NCBI GenBank assembly: GCA_963995525.1
Contig: OZ023218.1
Location: 50,448,181 to 50,512,180, forward strand
Length of the DNA: 64,000 bases
Direction: 5' to 3'
Source of the DNA: Escarpia spicata
Lineage: Eukaryota; Annelida; Polychaeta; Sabellida; Siboglinidae
Part shown: one piece after another, positions 1-12,345 of the stretch
Position numbering within the stretch: the first letter of the stretch is position 1
Layout of the letters: each line of letters starts with the position of its first letter
The notes under the pieces: model-generated
Databases searched by the model: none
Seen by the model: the letters and a program-made list of their open reading frames with translations, nothing else
What the model was told of the DNA's origin: nothing
Translations under genes and position numbers: made by a program

Positions 1-455
1 GTGTACATGTAAGAACCAGCCTGGCATGCACTGTGTACATGTAAGCACCAGTCTGACATGCACTGTGTACATGTAAGCACCAGCCTGACATGCACTGTGT
101 ACATGTAAGCACCAGCCTGGCATGCACTGTGTACGTGTAAGCACCAGCATGGCAAGCACTGTGTACGTGTAAGCACCAGCCTGGCATGCACTGTGTACGT
201 GTAAGCACCAGCCTGGCATGCACTGTGTACATGTAAGCACCAGCCTGGCATGCACTGTGTACGTGTAAGCACCAGCCTGGCATGCACTATGTACGTGTAA
301 GTACCAGCCTGGCATGCACTGTGTACGTGTAAGCACCAGCCTGGCATGCACTGTGTACGTGTAAGCACCAGCCTGGCATGCACTGTGTACGTGTAAGCAC
401 CAGCCTGGCATGCACTGTGTACGTGTAAGCACCAGCCTGGCAAGCACTAAGTACG
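1..455. repeat. 32-bp minisatellite
   Basis: About 14 copies of a 32-bp unit built on GTGTACGTGTAAGCACCAGC and CTGGCATGCACT, with A/G changes in the ACRTGT part. It is cut by the left edge, so its full length is unknown. Confidence 0.95.
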
Positions 456-713
456 TTATTGTTAAATAACTAGCTCAGTTACCTGGCATTGCCTGGGGAA
501 AAAGGCAGTCATATGTACCAGACACTGGCCTAGTTGTTAGGACAACCTTCTGCCAGAAATCTCAATCTCAATGGCTCACCCGTCTAACTGATGTAACCAG
601 TAACAGCGGATCCTGGGTTGAAATTTCAAAACTAAGGGAGATGTGGGTGCACAAACAAACAGAAAACGAACTGTTTTATAAGATAGATACATAAGTTGCA
701 TCCTTTTTCAATA
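456..713. other. No gene seen
   Basis: Unique-looking AT-rich DNA. A weak tRNA-like stretch (520-640, with CCTGGGTTGAAAT resembling a B box) may be a decayed SINE head. Confidence 0.3.
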
Positions 714-1183
714 GTCACTTTTTTTCTATTTAACAAGATTGCCACCCAGAGAATTAACTCTAGATGGCAGGTGGACAAGGAAGCCCTTTGTCCCAACCTT
801 TTATCCACACAATCAGCAGATAATCTGTTCCATTCATTTTCAGTCCTTTGTGAAAATTAGAACTTTCTTATATCTAATCTACACTGTTCCTTTGCTAATG
901 TAACTTTGTGTCCTCTAGTCCTTCTATCTTTCTTAACTGAGAACAAAATATCTCTATGAATATTTTCATAACCATTCAATATTTTAAACACTTCTATCTG
1001 ATCTCCTTTCAATCTCCTGGGCTCTAGTGTTGTTAAACCACATTCTTTTAGGCGTATTTCATAATTAAGATCTCTCAGTTTTTGTATAATTTTAGTTGCT
1101 CTCCTCTCTACTCTTTCTAGCATATATATATCTATGTCCTTCTTTCGATATGGCCTCATCCCTTGCATACAATATTTGCCATT
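714..1183 (-). pseudogene. LINE reverse-transcriptase C-terminal relic
   Basis: On the minus strand, a readable stretch (1168-857) gives ERVERRATKIIQKLRDLNYE, then LTTLEPRRLKGDQIEVFKIL and RTRGHKVTLAKEQC. These are the familiar end-of-RT segments of CR1/Rex-like non-LTR retrotransposons. Beyond the stop the EWNRLSADCV part is still readable. The element is truncated at both sides and has no intact enzyme. Confidence 0.8.
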
Positions 1184-1536
1184 CCTTGAAAAAATGTCTG
1201 TTGAATATAAGTGTTGTTGTTACACTGTTAGATATTACAGTTTCTTGTTGTGTATTACAGTTAACAGTACCATTGTCCAAGAGGTGTGGTTGTATATACA
1301 GTATATACAGGAATTGATGATGGATGATGTTGGATCAAAAAAAGTTTTGAGTGAGTATGTTTTTTATCAACCAACAGGAAATAAGAATTATTATGGGATA
1401 TAATAATACTAATGCTGTCTCTATGTGAAGTCTTTGCAACTAACTTATCCACAATTTTACTAGAAAAAAGAAAAGAAACAACAAGTCTCTGTCGTAAAAG
1501 CTTTGTGACTTGCCTTACGCTACCCAATTTTACTAC

Positions 1537-1627
1537 TACCCGACTCATGTTATATCAATTTAACTACCCGACTCGTGTTATATCAATTTAACTACCCGAC
1601 TCGTGTTATATCAATTTAACTACCCGA
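1537..1627. repeat. 28-bp tandem repeat, 3 copies
   Basis: Three near-identical units containing TACCCGACTCGTGTTATATC followed by AATTTAAC. Confidence 0.85.
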
Positions 1628-2159
1628 GTCTACAAGCCTTTCCCAAATAAAAAACCAAAATAAACTTGCAATTTCTGTTTTCAACTAAAGCCTCGAGAAA
1701 TAGTATCAATTAGTCAAACCCAGATTGAATTAGAAAATATGGTTGCAATGGGCACCTAATTATTGATTTGTTGATTGAGTGAATTTTGCAAATTCTGCAC
1801 ATAATGTTCGATTGGTGCATTTTCACATAATTATGTGAAAATGCAGTGTGCAAACATTAAAAAAAAAATTCTCCAACAATTTTTAAGTTATGTCCTACCA
1901 TAACAAAATAATATTCATTGGAAATTTGATAACAATCTTTTAAGACTAATTTACCTGTTTTCATGGAAATGCCCAGACAAGCCAGTGAATGGCTTAATGC
2001 AAAGCACGCTGGGAATGTTATTGATAAGATGTTCAAGTAATATAGAGTTTATATACTTCAAATGAGGAACTGTTACAATATAAATTGTTAATGGCGATTG
2101 AACACCATGATGACATGTACAGGGCTGCCTACCTGACAAAAACAATTTCTGTAATGACC
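1628..2159. other. No gene; contains a perfect 30-bp palindrome
   Basis: AT-rich DNA. Bases 1816-1845 form an uninterrupted palindrome with 15-bp arms (TGCATTTTCACATAA and its complement). No coding signal. Confidence 0.7.
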
Positions 2160-2400
2160 CCCTGTTGCAACCCCCCACCCCCCATTGCTTCCTGCCCCGC
2201 TCCCGGTCCACAAGGTTGCCAAACAAAACTTTCTCTGAAGTAGATACAGTGACAAGCCGGGCCTGTTCACTGTGCCTGGGAATCCAGGAAGTTACTAATT
2301 TAATCATCAAAAGTAGATACATTATACTTTGTATCAACATAATTATTATTATTGTGTTGCTACACTGTAACTCCTGTCAGCAGTTAAAGTGGCTGCACCA
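2160..2400 (-). repeat. Dispersed repeat, partial copy
   Basis: In reverse complement it matches 16736-16985: the CTCCTGTCAGCAGTTAA part, the block around TTGGATTCCA versus TGGGAATCCA, and the G-rich end. It is the right half of the 16030-16990 element. Confidence 0.7.
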
Positions 2401-3056
2401 GCTATTATATGCTTCTTTTGAATTAATAATTTCTACTATAAGTTTTGAAGATAAACCAACCATCTTTTCTCAGAGTTTGCCTCAGATACTAAACAATACT
2501 CCAGACCAAAAATTATTGATTTCTTATGTTGTTTAGGGATATTTAAAATGTTCATTTTGAGAAACTCCCCAAAAGAAAAAATTGTATGGTTGTAACTACA
2601 AACATGTTATTGACATTCATGCGTTTTTTTTTCTAAACAAATGCATATTAAGTTTGATACAGCTTCATAAACATTTTGCTACAATGTTGAAAGACAGCAA
2701 AAATCTGTACTGCATTTTTGGCATGACCCCTTCACCAAACATAAAACCATCCTGTGCAATGTTGGGTAAACACAAGTCGAGTTCATATGCCAAGTTATGG
2801 CTTTATAGTTTTTTTTTCATAAAAAGTTACATTAAGTAATACGTCCTGGTTGTTACAATTATAAGGGTGTCACCAGATGCTTGTTTTTTGCTTAGAAATG
2901 TGGCTTTTTTACTGGCTTATGGCTTATTTCAACACAATTTGACAGACACTTCTATTACTGAGATTTCCCCCAAGGTTTTCCTGCCAAGTTGTCTCATGAT
3001 ATTGTGTTACGAAGGGCCATGTGTTGAACTTGTTGTGGTAGACAAGATTGATTGAC
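2401..3056. other. No gene seen
   Basis: AT-rich with no exon-like segment or clear repeat. Short open frames are not supported by any recognisable protein. Confidence 0.4.
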
Positions 3057-3511
3057 GGGGTCAGCACACTGTCAGGTTTCCCATTGGCGACCATGTTAAT
3101 GTTTTGTGTGATGATAAGAAAACGTGACCTATAAAGTTTCTTAAACTTCTCACCTGCTGTTATTATCATCTCATTGACATGCTGGTCGAGTTTAGTCAAA
3201 ATCTCATATCTCTAGCTCTTGCAAAATGCCTGTATGTATGACACCCGTCAATATTTACAACTGGATGCAGGCAGTAATCCAGCTAAAGTGTCAACTAGCC
3301 AAATTGCTGCCAGATACCCTTCCGCTTAGTAAAATCAGCTAAAAAGACACCATTTTACTGTCAACAGCTTCAACAATCACATCTAGAAATCTGACTACTC
3401 AAGTGCACTTATGTCAGAGCAAGTGAATATTATAAAAAGTCATTTCTCAAAAATATACTGCACTTTGTTTCGTCTGTAATCAAGCAGGAAGTCCAACAGT
3501 GTGCTGACCCC
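3057..3511. mobile_element. 455-bp TIR element, copy A
   Basis: Begins GGGGTCAGCACACTG and ends CAGTGTGCTGACCCC, a perfect 15-bp terminal inverted repeat. By eye it is identical across its length to copy B at 4421-4875 in the same orientation. It has no coding capacity. The family is not recognised. Confidence 0.85.
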
Positions 3512-4420
3512 AAATAGGTATGGCAATTTTGGAGAAAATGTTGAAAACAACACACTTTATAGGCACCAATGTTACAAGCACTCTGCAATTTTATTTTTTG
3601 TAATCCCTCCAGGTGTTTGTGTTTTATGCACATTTCAAAGGTGCCACCAAACTTGGCAAGGCACCATAAAAATCAGCACTTCGCCGTTGGACAATTTGTA
3701 ATCCAGCACAATGTTCTCAGGTGGCACTATGAACTCCTAATAAAGTTTTCCAGAAAGTCAAATATGTGTTTTATAAGAAAATTCAATACAGCCAGTTGTT
3801 ACGTTACATTCAGATTTGTATTTATTTTTTGACCTTGTGCCCTATTTACAAAGGTAAACATCAACAAAAAGTCACCTTAGGGTGTGAATTCCTCAAAGGC
3901 CTGACGTCTTAAGCATTTCAATTACATAATATTACACAGCCTAATTAGCAGACATTCAGAAAACAATGCCACTTGATTGATTGGCCAGAAGGTCCAGTCA
4001 GTAGACAGATCTGATAACAGGCTCTGGCTATGGCTGACTCCAGCTAATCACTGTCCTCAGACTTCATTAGGGTCAATTACAACATCTTCACGTGTGTTTA
4101 GTCAGCTGAAGTAAACAAAAAACGATTGATGAATCACCCTGCTGCAATGTTATTGGTTCATTTTCATACGTATTCTCAAATTGAGGCTTAACTACTGGCA
4201 TACGCACCCCACCCCCCTTATAAGACATGTGTTCCGTCGCTGTGATTTGGACTTGCAGACTGGTGAGAAGTCTGTAATATCCAAAAACGGTTTGTTCCAT
4301 TCAACTGCAGTTTTGCCATACACGTATTTTCAGTAATTGTTTCAAGATATTTGAAGTAAAATGCGTCCTCCGTGACTGTGCAATGACTATAGCGTGTTTC
4401 CCTTGCTAGGGACTTTAATT
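3512..4420. other. 909-bp spacer between the identical 455-bp repeats
   Basis: No gene recognised. No primer-binding site or polypurine tract is evident next to the repeats, which weakens an LTR-retrotransposon reading. Confidence 0.5.
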
Positions 4421-4875
4421 GGGGTCAGCACACTGTCAGGTTTCCCATTGGCGACCATGTTAATGTTTTGTGTGATGATAAGAAAACGTGACCTATAAAG
4501 TTTCTTAAACTTCTCACCTGCTGTTATTATCATCTCATTGACATGCTGGTCGAGTTTAGTCAAAATCTCATATCTCTAGCTCTTGCAAAATGCCTGTATG
4601 TATGACACCCGTCAATATTTACAACTGGATGCAGGCAGTAATCCAGCTAAAGTGTCAACTAGCCAAATTGCTGCCAGATACCCTTCCGCTTAGTAAAATC
4701 AGCTAAAAAGACACCATTTTACTGTCAACAGCTTCAACAATCACATCTAGAAATCTGACTACTCAAGTGCACTTATGTCAGAGCAAGTGAATATTATAAA
4801 AAGTCATTTCTCAAAAATATACTGCACTTTGTTTCGTCTGTAATCAAGCAGGAAGTCCAACAGTGTGCTGACCCC
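4421..4875. mobile_element. 455-bp TIR element, copy B
   Basis: Same sequence and orientation as copy A. The A-spacer-B unit is bracketed by TGAC (3053-3056 and 4876-4879), a possible 4-bp target duplication for the whole composite. Neither single copy shows its own flanking duplication. Confidence 0.85.
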
Positions 4876-5299
4876 TGACACCTGCTGGGGTCAGTAACAT
4901 GACATTGCAAATGGCGGCTGAGGTCGGGCATTATCGGGAGAATAAACAAAACTACAGCCAGTATTTGGTGATTTGACAGTGTGATGCATTTAGGTAATTA
5001 TAATACAACAGCATAGTGGCATGAGAATAACCAGACTATATGATCTGCATTCATGGTGACCGAATTTATGTTTGAACTGGGCTGACTCACATGTGATCGT
5101 CACCATGGAAACATTGTCAGTTTCCAAGAATATGAAAAGGGACTTTCCATAGACACACTAAAAATACTAGTTTTTAAAGGACTGATTGGTGACATATGGT
5201 GATAGTGCCTTGGTTTTTTTAATTGTACACATGTTCATACTGACACCTACTAATGTTCTATGAAGAAAAAAATTCAGAAATCAACTGACACGATACCCA
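4876..5299. other. No gene seen
   Basis: No exon or repeat unit recognised. A second GGGGTCAG at about 4887 may be a leftover terminus of the 455-bp family. Confidence 0.35.
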
Positions 5300-5870
5300 G
5301 TGCAGCTACCTTAAGGTTGGTGGGTAGCACTTCAAAGGGATGCTTGTTTAGCAATATCCAATAAGTTACATTGTGTTAATTACAGCAGGAAACATTATAA
5401 TTATTACTAACAGTCAATGTCAATGACAAAGTTAAATTGTTGTATTCAAATAAAGAAACCTTTGAATAAAATTTGATACTTTTATATTGCAATTACAACA
5501 ATTATAATACTCATTTTATATTTTTCTAAGACATTTTATAACTATATTCATAACTTTCAGAAAACCATAACTATTTAATATAATTTAATGGTTCTACCTA
5601 ACGTCATCTTAATTTATTTATTTTATTATTTAATTCTACACCTGTAAATGTTAACTGATATTTTAGGCCGCTGTAATTGCTGTTGACTGACAGATGCAGA
5701 CACAATGATATGCTCACTGCCAGTGCCACCACAGTCATCAGCAGGATGGTGGCAGTCAAAGTTGTAACATTGTACACAGGCACAGCAATGGATGATATAT
5801 GGTACTGACTTTGTAGAACTTGTAGTGGACTAAAATTTTTGATAAATTGTAACAAGTGAATGATGACACA
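5300..5870 (-). repeat. Dispersed repeat, inverted partial copy
   Basis: Reverse complement matches 16030-16725 with many substitutions and small indels, including the block reading CCATTGCTGTGCCTGTGTAC and the tail GCATCCCTTTGAAGTG. It represents the left half of that element. Confidence 0.75.
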
Positions 5871-7199
5871 TCGCTGGTACCAAACTACCAATCAAAGTTG
5901 AAAAACTTAAATTATTACACTTCATACTCTCATGTAGACCAGTGAAACATATTTGGTTTAAATAGTACCTTGGGAGAATAATATAATGTAATACTATTAA
6001 ATTATACATAAAGTTGTGTTTAGTACGTTGTAAACCTTGTTTTAAATTTTAAAGTAATATAGTTTTAACATTTTTAAAGCAATTAATGACAGTAATAATT
6101 TTTTTTTAGTTATCTGCAATAATCATCTTCATTTTTTGGTTAATCTCTCATTACGCTGGTAAAACCAGCAGAATTTTTGAATGATTATTTGTAAGTTATC
6201 ACAAATACATTTGTGTAAATTCCAAACAGACTACTAAATATTGTGGTCGTAACTTGTATGTAGCTTTGCAACGTTACTTGTCAAATTATCAATTACCATT
6301 TGCATTAAAAAAGCGGTAAATAATATCCTGTATTTAAATAATATCCAGTATTTAAATAATATCCAGTAGTTAAATATGCTTTGTTTGTTATCGTAATACG
6401 AGCGTTGTAGTTAGAGTACATAATTATAATTTGCCGTTTCAGATTTGTGAACAAGTAGTATAAGAGTAATTCACGTGACGTGTGCGTGGAGAGGAAACTG
6501 TTTTACGACAGAAATTGTTTATGTCTGTGGGAAGCAAACATTTTATAATTTATGTATATATAATATATAGACATATATGTAATTATATATATATATATAC
6601 ATATACATATAAACATACATAAGGCCTGGATAAATGAAAACGCGACAATCGTAGTTGGTGCTAAATACATTCCCCTAAATACGCGCACGCGCAGAAACGT
6701 CACGGGATATTATTTAACCCCCGGATAAATGTAAGCGCGACATCGGCATTTTAGGCAGTGTACAGTGGCGCCACCTCGCAGAGTCTGCATAATCTAAGTA
6801 CACAGACACAGATGGACAAGTCCTACGAATGATATTGATAATTTTCGTTCTGAGACATGCATCACATTTAGCAAACCACCAAATTACAGAAACGGGTCTA
6901 GACCATTTTAATGGCATATCATTTCAGATATCGTTGACAATCTGCATTCACAATGCGTGTTTTAGTTTCGCCGGTCACCCGGTTTTGACATTGACATTCG
7001 TCTCACCGACTCACGTTTGACGCCTTTGCACTTTTTCTAGGCTGGCAGCCAGCACGTGTTTTACGATAACCCATATTTACCAGTAATACGTGCTGGAAAC
7101 GATAAAAGGCAACGCAGTCGACATCCAAACAGTGCGATTATCTAACACATATAGAAATAAATCACATTACCTTGCAATCGCTTAAACGAAACGAAGATC
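5871..7199. other. Upstream AT-rich DNA with small repeats
   Basis: Holds a three-copy AATATCCAGTATTTAAAT motif (6325-6375) and a TA-rich microsatellite (6550-6620). A motif GGATAAATG followed by AACGCGACA-like sequence appears twice (6627, 6722). No exon is recognised. Confidence 0.5.
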
Positions 7200-7330
7200 T
7201 AGCGATGAAAACAACCGCAGCTTCGACACGACACCAAACGGATAGACACACTGTGCGTGAGAGCGTGCTGCCATCTGGCGGAGTAGGTGACGTCATCGCA
7301 GGTGCTACCGATTTAGCACGGAAGTGATTT
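7200..7330 (+). promoter_or_regulatory. Probable MYO7A promoter with CRE and ETS-like sites
   Basis: The stretch is richer in CpG than its AT-rich surroundings and lies just before a leader exon with a strong donor. A perfect cAMP-response palindrome TGACGTCA sits at 7288-7295 and an ETS-like ACGGAAGTG at about 7318-7326. There is no clear TATA box. The link to MYO7A is inferred from position and strand; the start site cannot be fixed from sequence alone. Confidence 0.5.
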
Positions 7331-7442
7331 GTCGCCGTCGTTGGTTTGGGTGTGACCCAAGATCTTTGAGACCGGTCGTTTTGCCGTTATTCAGTTTGTA
7401 ACGCGCCTTGTCGGCGCTATCGGACGGAAGGCAACTCTTCAG
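7327..7442 (+). other. MYO7A: Probable non-coding leader exon of MYO7A
   Basis: The segment ends in CTCTTCAG followed by GTGAGAG, a good 5' splice site with the cut after 7442. I see no ATG in it. The 5' boundary is a guess. It would join the exon that starts at 15627 across an 8.2-kb leader intron; the pairing is inferred from position and strand. Confidence 0.45.
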
Positions 7443-10400
7443 GTGAGAGTTTTGTGTGTCGTGAGATCGTTTTGTTAATGTAAATCGATATGCCGGGTCA
7501 TGCTCACCTGGACCGTGACACCGGCACAGCCACAGTTACAGTAGTGAGTAGACGTGCAGATCAAACGGCATTCCGCCATTTTTACGTAGGCCGACTACCT
7601 GGACCGGACCGCCCGGTGTCGGACTTTACTGTTGACGAACAACTGTCGCCGATGTTGTAAAAGTTTGTACCAAGCGTCTGTCCAGTAGGTCCTATCATTC
7701 CGGGCGTGATTTATTCTGCGGTTGTCTACGTTTGGTTTTACCGGCGTAATGCGAGATCAACCACGTTGTCAAAACTCAGACTGATCATACCAGCTCATTC
7801 CAGGTCAGGCTCTTTTTATTTAGTTAACATTAACTCTGTAACTTGCATAACAAATGCAATTGAAGATCAGATTCAACATAGTTTTGTTATGATTGCTATA
7901 AAATGCCAGTCATTGAAATGCACCCAGTTAATTGCTTAGCCGTAAGTAGTAATTATAACTTGATTGGAGTACATGTGTTTTTATTTTAATTAGTGCTTTT
8001 TATAATTGTATTAACATAATTTTCTTATACACTATTGCTCTTGAACATATTACTTTATTTGGTTTCATGTGACATTGAAACCAACCAAATTCTAATAGAA
8101 GTAGGCTGGTTTGTATACTGTAGTCACTCATGCATGACCAAACTGTATGCCACACCCTACTCAGCAATTCAGTTCTTAGCTACTTGATGGGTAAGTGATC
8201 AGGTAATGCTATCACTGATCATGAGGATAGTGCTGATGAATCTATGAAGTGTCCTCAATCTTAAAGTTTGACTTGTTATAAACTTTAGACATTAAATTTT
8301 AATATTATAAAGTTCTGTTTGGTGATCCAGTTGACTACCACTTACCTATGTATGCATTAAGGGTCTAGGGGTGGCTCTGTCTTGGCATAGATATACTGGG
8401 TAGTGTTGTTTACATTTGCCCGTGGTCTTTGCTAGGGTCAGTTCTTCTTTATTTATATGCATCTGGTTTCTATCATTTGTACAGAGTACTAGGTACTTAG
8501 GTACACATTAATTTATAACAATAGTTACATTTTGTAGTGGTTGAGTCATTAGAAAGTCAGTCAAGCGTAATTTCCTGTCGGATAGGTTGCTTACTGATGC
8601 ATGGTTCCATGTATTTTTCATCTCACATCTATTTCGTTTTTATTTGCAAATTCATTCAGTCCACATATTTTCAATTTTAATCATTTCTCAGTTTGTGCTC
8701 ATTCTTGAAAACACTTGTATTTAACTGGATGCTTGGCCACAGACAACAAGTTGTGATCATTGATGTATCTGTTGTTACACGTGCAGCATGGATGACTGCT
8801 TCCTTGACTGGTATTTAAAAACCTATGGTAGTCTGCATGCTATGAATGAAACTAGTATAAATTGGTCCCAGTGCGTCAGAGAATGCATTCCCATTACAAA
8901 TACACCATTACCTTTCCTGGATTACCAAAAATCAACATCTTAAGTTATTGGTAATTCCCAGTGACCTCTCAGGTGCTCTAATTGTCTAACATCATCTCCA
9001 TGCAGCTGTGGTGCATCAGTTGTTAGTTGTCATGGCAACAGTATGTAGGGCATTATGGTTATGCACAATCAAAGGCATCACAGTTATATATTTTCTTAAG
9101 TGTATAGTCTAGCAAAAATAGTTATAGACTGGATGTAAATAAAATAAACTTGATCTAGATTTAAATTTGTTTTGGATGTTTTTGGTTTTCTGCAATTCTC
9201 TACTACTTTTTAAACATTCTAATGCATTGCTAAATGACAGACAACTTGAGATGAGATGATGCCCGAGTCTCTCCATATGTAGGCTATGTCGCAGACAGAG
9301 AAGTTTCATTACCATAAATACGGCAAACCATTTGTTAATTTCTCATTGTACAAACAGTTAGTTGTGTGGTTATTACCATGACTATATGGATTACAATACA
9401 ACTATGTCATTGTGGTGAGATACACACAAAAATAATGTAGGCTAGGTGTGTGATAAGACAGGTGGTTTCCACCTTTTCATTAAGTCTATTCTAAATTTGT
9501 TTCTTTCTCATTTTTCCGCTTTTGTGGATGGAAAACAGAACACCACCTGGAAACACGAACCCAAAATTGTGGTTAAACAGTGGAAATGAACCATTAATCA
9601 CCTAGATGCTTCACCAGGCTTAAGTCAAGTCACCCAGGCAGAGGATATAAAACAAAAAAGATACAGCACTTGTATATATATATCAACAGAGGCTGATAGT
9701 ATTAAGATGAATGGGAATGACGGATGGATATAAGAGACAGTGAATCCTGCTGGGATACAGAGTAGAGTTGATGGTGATGGAAGACTGAACAGCTACACTG
9801 ACTTGTTAGTAAGCAGGCCACTGAAGCCATTGTAGCATCTGCTGAACACATAAATAATGTGTTAATTACCATAGAACAACTTCCTGGCATTTGTATGAAG
9901 CTTGTAGCTGCATGCCTCAGGTATGCCCTGGTCACACTGGTAAGTGGCCAGGCTGGAGAGGCATGTGTATTGAAGCATGCATGATACACATCTAATCCTT
10001 AGCCCAGTAGGTGGTAGTTATGTGGTTACTACTATAATAACCACATATATTGGGACACCCTAAAAATCTTGAAAAACAAATTATTTTTCTGTACCATATG
10101 TTTTGGGACACCTTTATAAATGTAATTACTTTGTTATAGGGACACCAATTAATCATATTTCTGATGAGCGCATACCTATTATTTTCCTCGATGCAGACAT
10201 GCAAATAAAAAAACAGTGTATCAATAAAACAATCGCAGCTGCTCTGATGTAAACAACACAAACTTGGGTGATGTAAATTACTGTAGCACCAGCAACGATG
10301 GTTCACCCTTGTCTCAGCTACCAGCTGGCCTTGATACATTTACGAAAGTATCACAATACACAGCTAAAATCCTAGTTGTAGTCCCCCAATGTTTGGCTGA

Positions 10401-12183
10401 AATGTACAAAACTGCGTGATCTCTCGACTCTGCATTATCCCAAGACTTGCGCATCGTCTCCCGTATAGTTGATGTTTTAATCTGCATATATGAACATTAA
10501 TCCACCAAGAGATTACCCAGGTAGTTACGAACAGCGTAATGGACGACACTCTGTTAATACCACAGATAGTTCAAAGAGGATTACATGACGTTTTGTTGCA
10601 TTTCTACAAGTTTATCTTCTATATTTTAATAACAAATGCGTTTCTGTATGGGGGCGGGCAGTAATGTGGGTGCGGGTGGGACTGCGGTCAGATACGGTAC
10701 AACCTGTCACTCAGTAAATAGTCTTTGAAAGTGTGGAAAACCGGTATCAGACAAACCAATTTTTCACATGACTGAGGATGTAGTCCGTACATATAACATT
10801 TGTTTCACACTTCACAGGATATAGGACCATTCAGCCACTCAAAAAATAGTCAGCAGCAGGGTAATAGACGAGGTAACCATGGTGAAGTTACAAAGCCAGG
10901 TTAACACCAGGGTAATTAAACAGGGACAACATGATTTGTTCATGTCCTCATTGTTGTGTACCCTATGTTTTGAAATTTGAGAGAGCTGATAATTTAATTT
11001 AAGTGTCCTAATACATAGAGTCATTACAGTATTTAATTAAACTGATTAGAAATAAAATAATGTCTATCAGTACTGTTTATCTGAAGTTGCTTAATGTCTA
11101 TAATAGTATTTCTGTGTAGAGGTTGAATATGACATGTGTCAGTGCGCATGTTGACAGGTACTGTGCAAGGTTTATGCATTCCCACAAAAGCATACACAGT
11201 TTTTGTGTGAAATTTTTAGCACAATTCTTTTGCGAAAAATTTGTGCATAATTTTGTAAGTTGGTTTTTGTTATTTGCATTTGCTTTGAGTTTTACATGGT
11301 TTGTGAAATAAACCAGAACTATGTGGCAGACTATGGAGAAACGGTTATATTGATTAAACATTATCCCATCGTGCATCAGTTGTTCACTTTGAGATGGTCC
11401 CTGTCTAATTGCCACCCAGATGGTGATCTTAATAAGAGAGACAACAGCTGATAGAGCATTAAATGTGATGTCCTGTGCATAAGAAAGAGGATGCTTTGTG
11501 TCCTTGTGACTCTTTGAAAGTGATACTGTTACAGGTCTATACTAATACAGGTCATGTTATTTATTGATAAAACCAGACAATCCAGTTGTGCTTTTTACTC
11601 ATGCTGCACCAGACTGCAGAGATTATTCACAAACACAACATTATTGTTAGCTTGCTTTCTTTAAATTAATTATTGATTGAGTTTTGTAGCGTAGAGTACT
11701 ACGCAGTACTACACAGTAGTTACCCGGTAGTTCTATTTGTACGTCTTGTGCTGTGGCAATTGGCAAGTTAGTGGTAGTCATAGTACTTATATACAGGTGT
11801 ATATATATATATATAAGATAATCTGAAGAAATTTGTTATTCAAATAATGTTCTGGTTTGTTTTTTCCTTTGTGCAACTTTGCACATGAATCTGCAGTGTG
11901 TTGTTGATGTGTTGTTGATGTGTTGTTGATGTTCTAAATTGAAGGACTTATGAAATTATGTCAGTTTTTTTGTAATGTAGAAGCTGTCAGAAAAGTGACA
12001 ATAATTTTATAATAAGTTTTAGAAATGTCAATTTTAACTTTGTTCTAATCAGCATTATTTAATACATAAAAAATGTCAATGAATGAAGATTCAATTATAA
12101 CCAAAATCACCATATTACAAAGGAACCTTTTTGTTAATATTAGTTAAATTTGGCAAGATTGGGAGAGGAGTTTAAAACAAATT
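7443..12183. other. Leader intron, first part
   Basis: CpG-richer at its start (to about 7700), then AT-rich. No coding exon is recognised. A GTGTTGTTGAT repeat (about 11895-11935) and a short TA microsatellite (11800-11815) are present. 10860-10960 shares a short stretch (GGGACAACATGA) with 55200-55225. Confidence 0.4.
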
Positions 12184-12345
12184 AAATAGTTCAATCCAAC
12201 ACCATCTTGACTTCTTTGTGAAGCATTCAGCCACACTGCAATTATTGCGCAGACTATTTGTATACAAGTGTCCACCACCCTTTATAGCCAGGTACTCATT
12301 CATACAGTGAACTAGAGTAATGTAGAGTAAACGATTGAGATTCCA
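12184..12345 (-). repeat. SINE fragment (minus)
   Basis: Shares the body of the 47738-48070 SINE in reverse: CACCATCTTGACTTCT, GCATTCAGCCACACTGCAAT and GCCAGGTACTCATTCATACA. Head and tail are lost. Confidence 0.75.

Noticed and set aside
1..455. CRISPR-like array
   Set aside because: The units are contiguous 32-bp repeats without unique spacers, in an animal genome.
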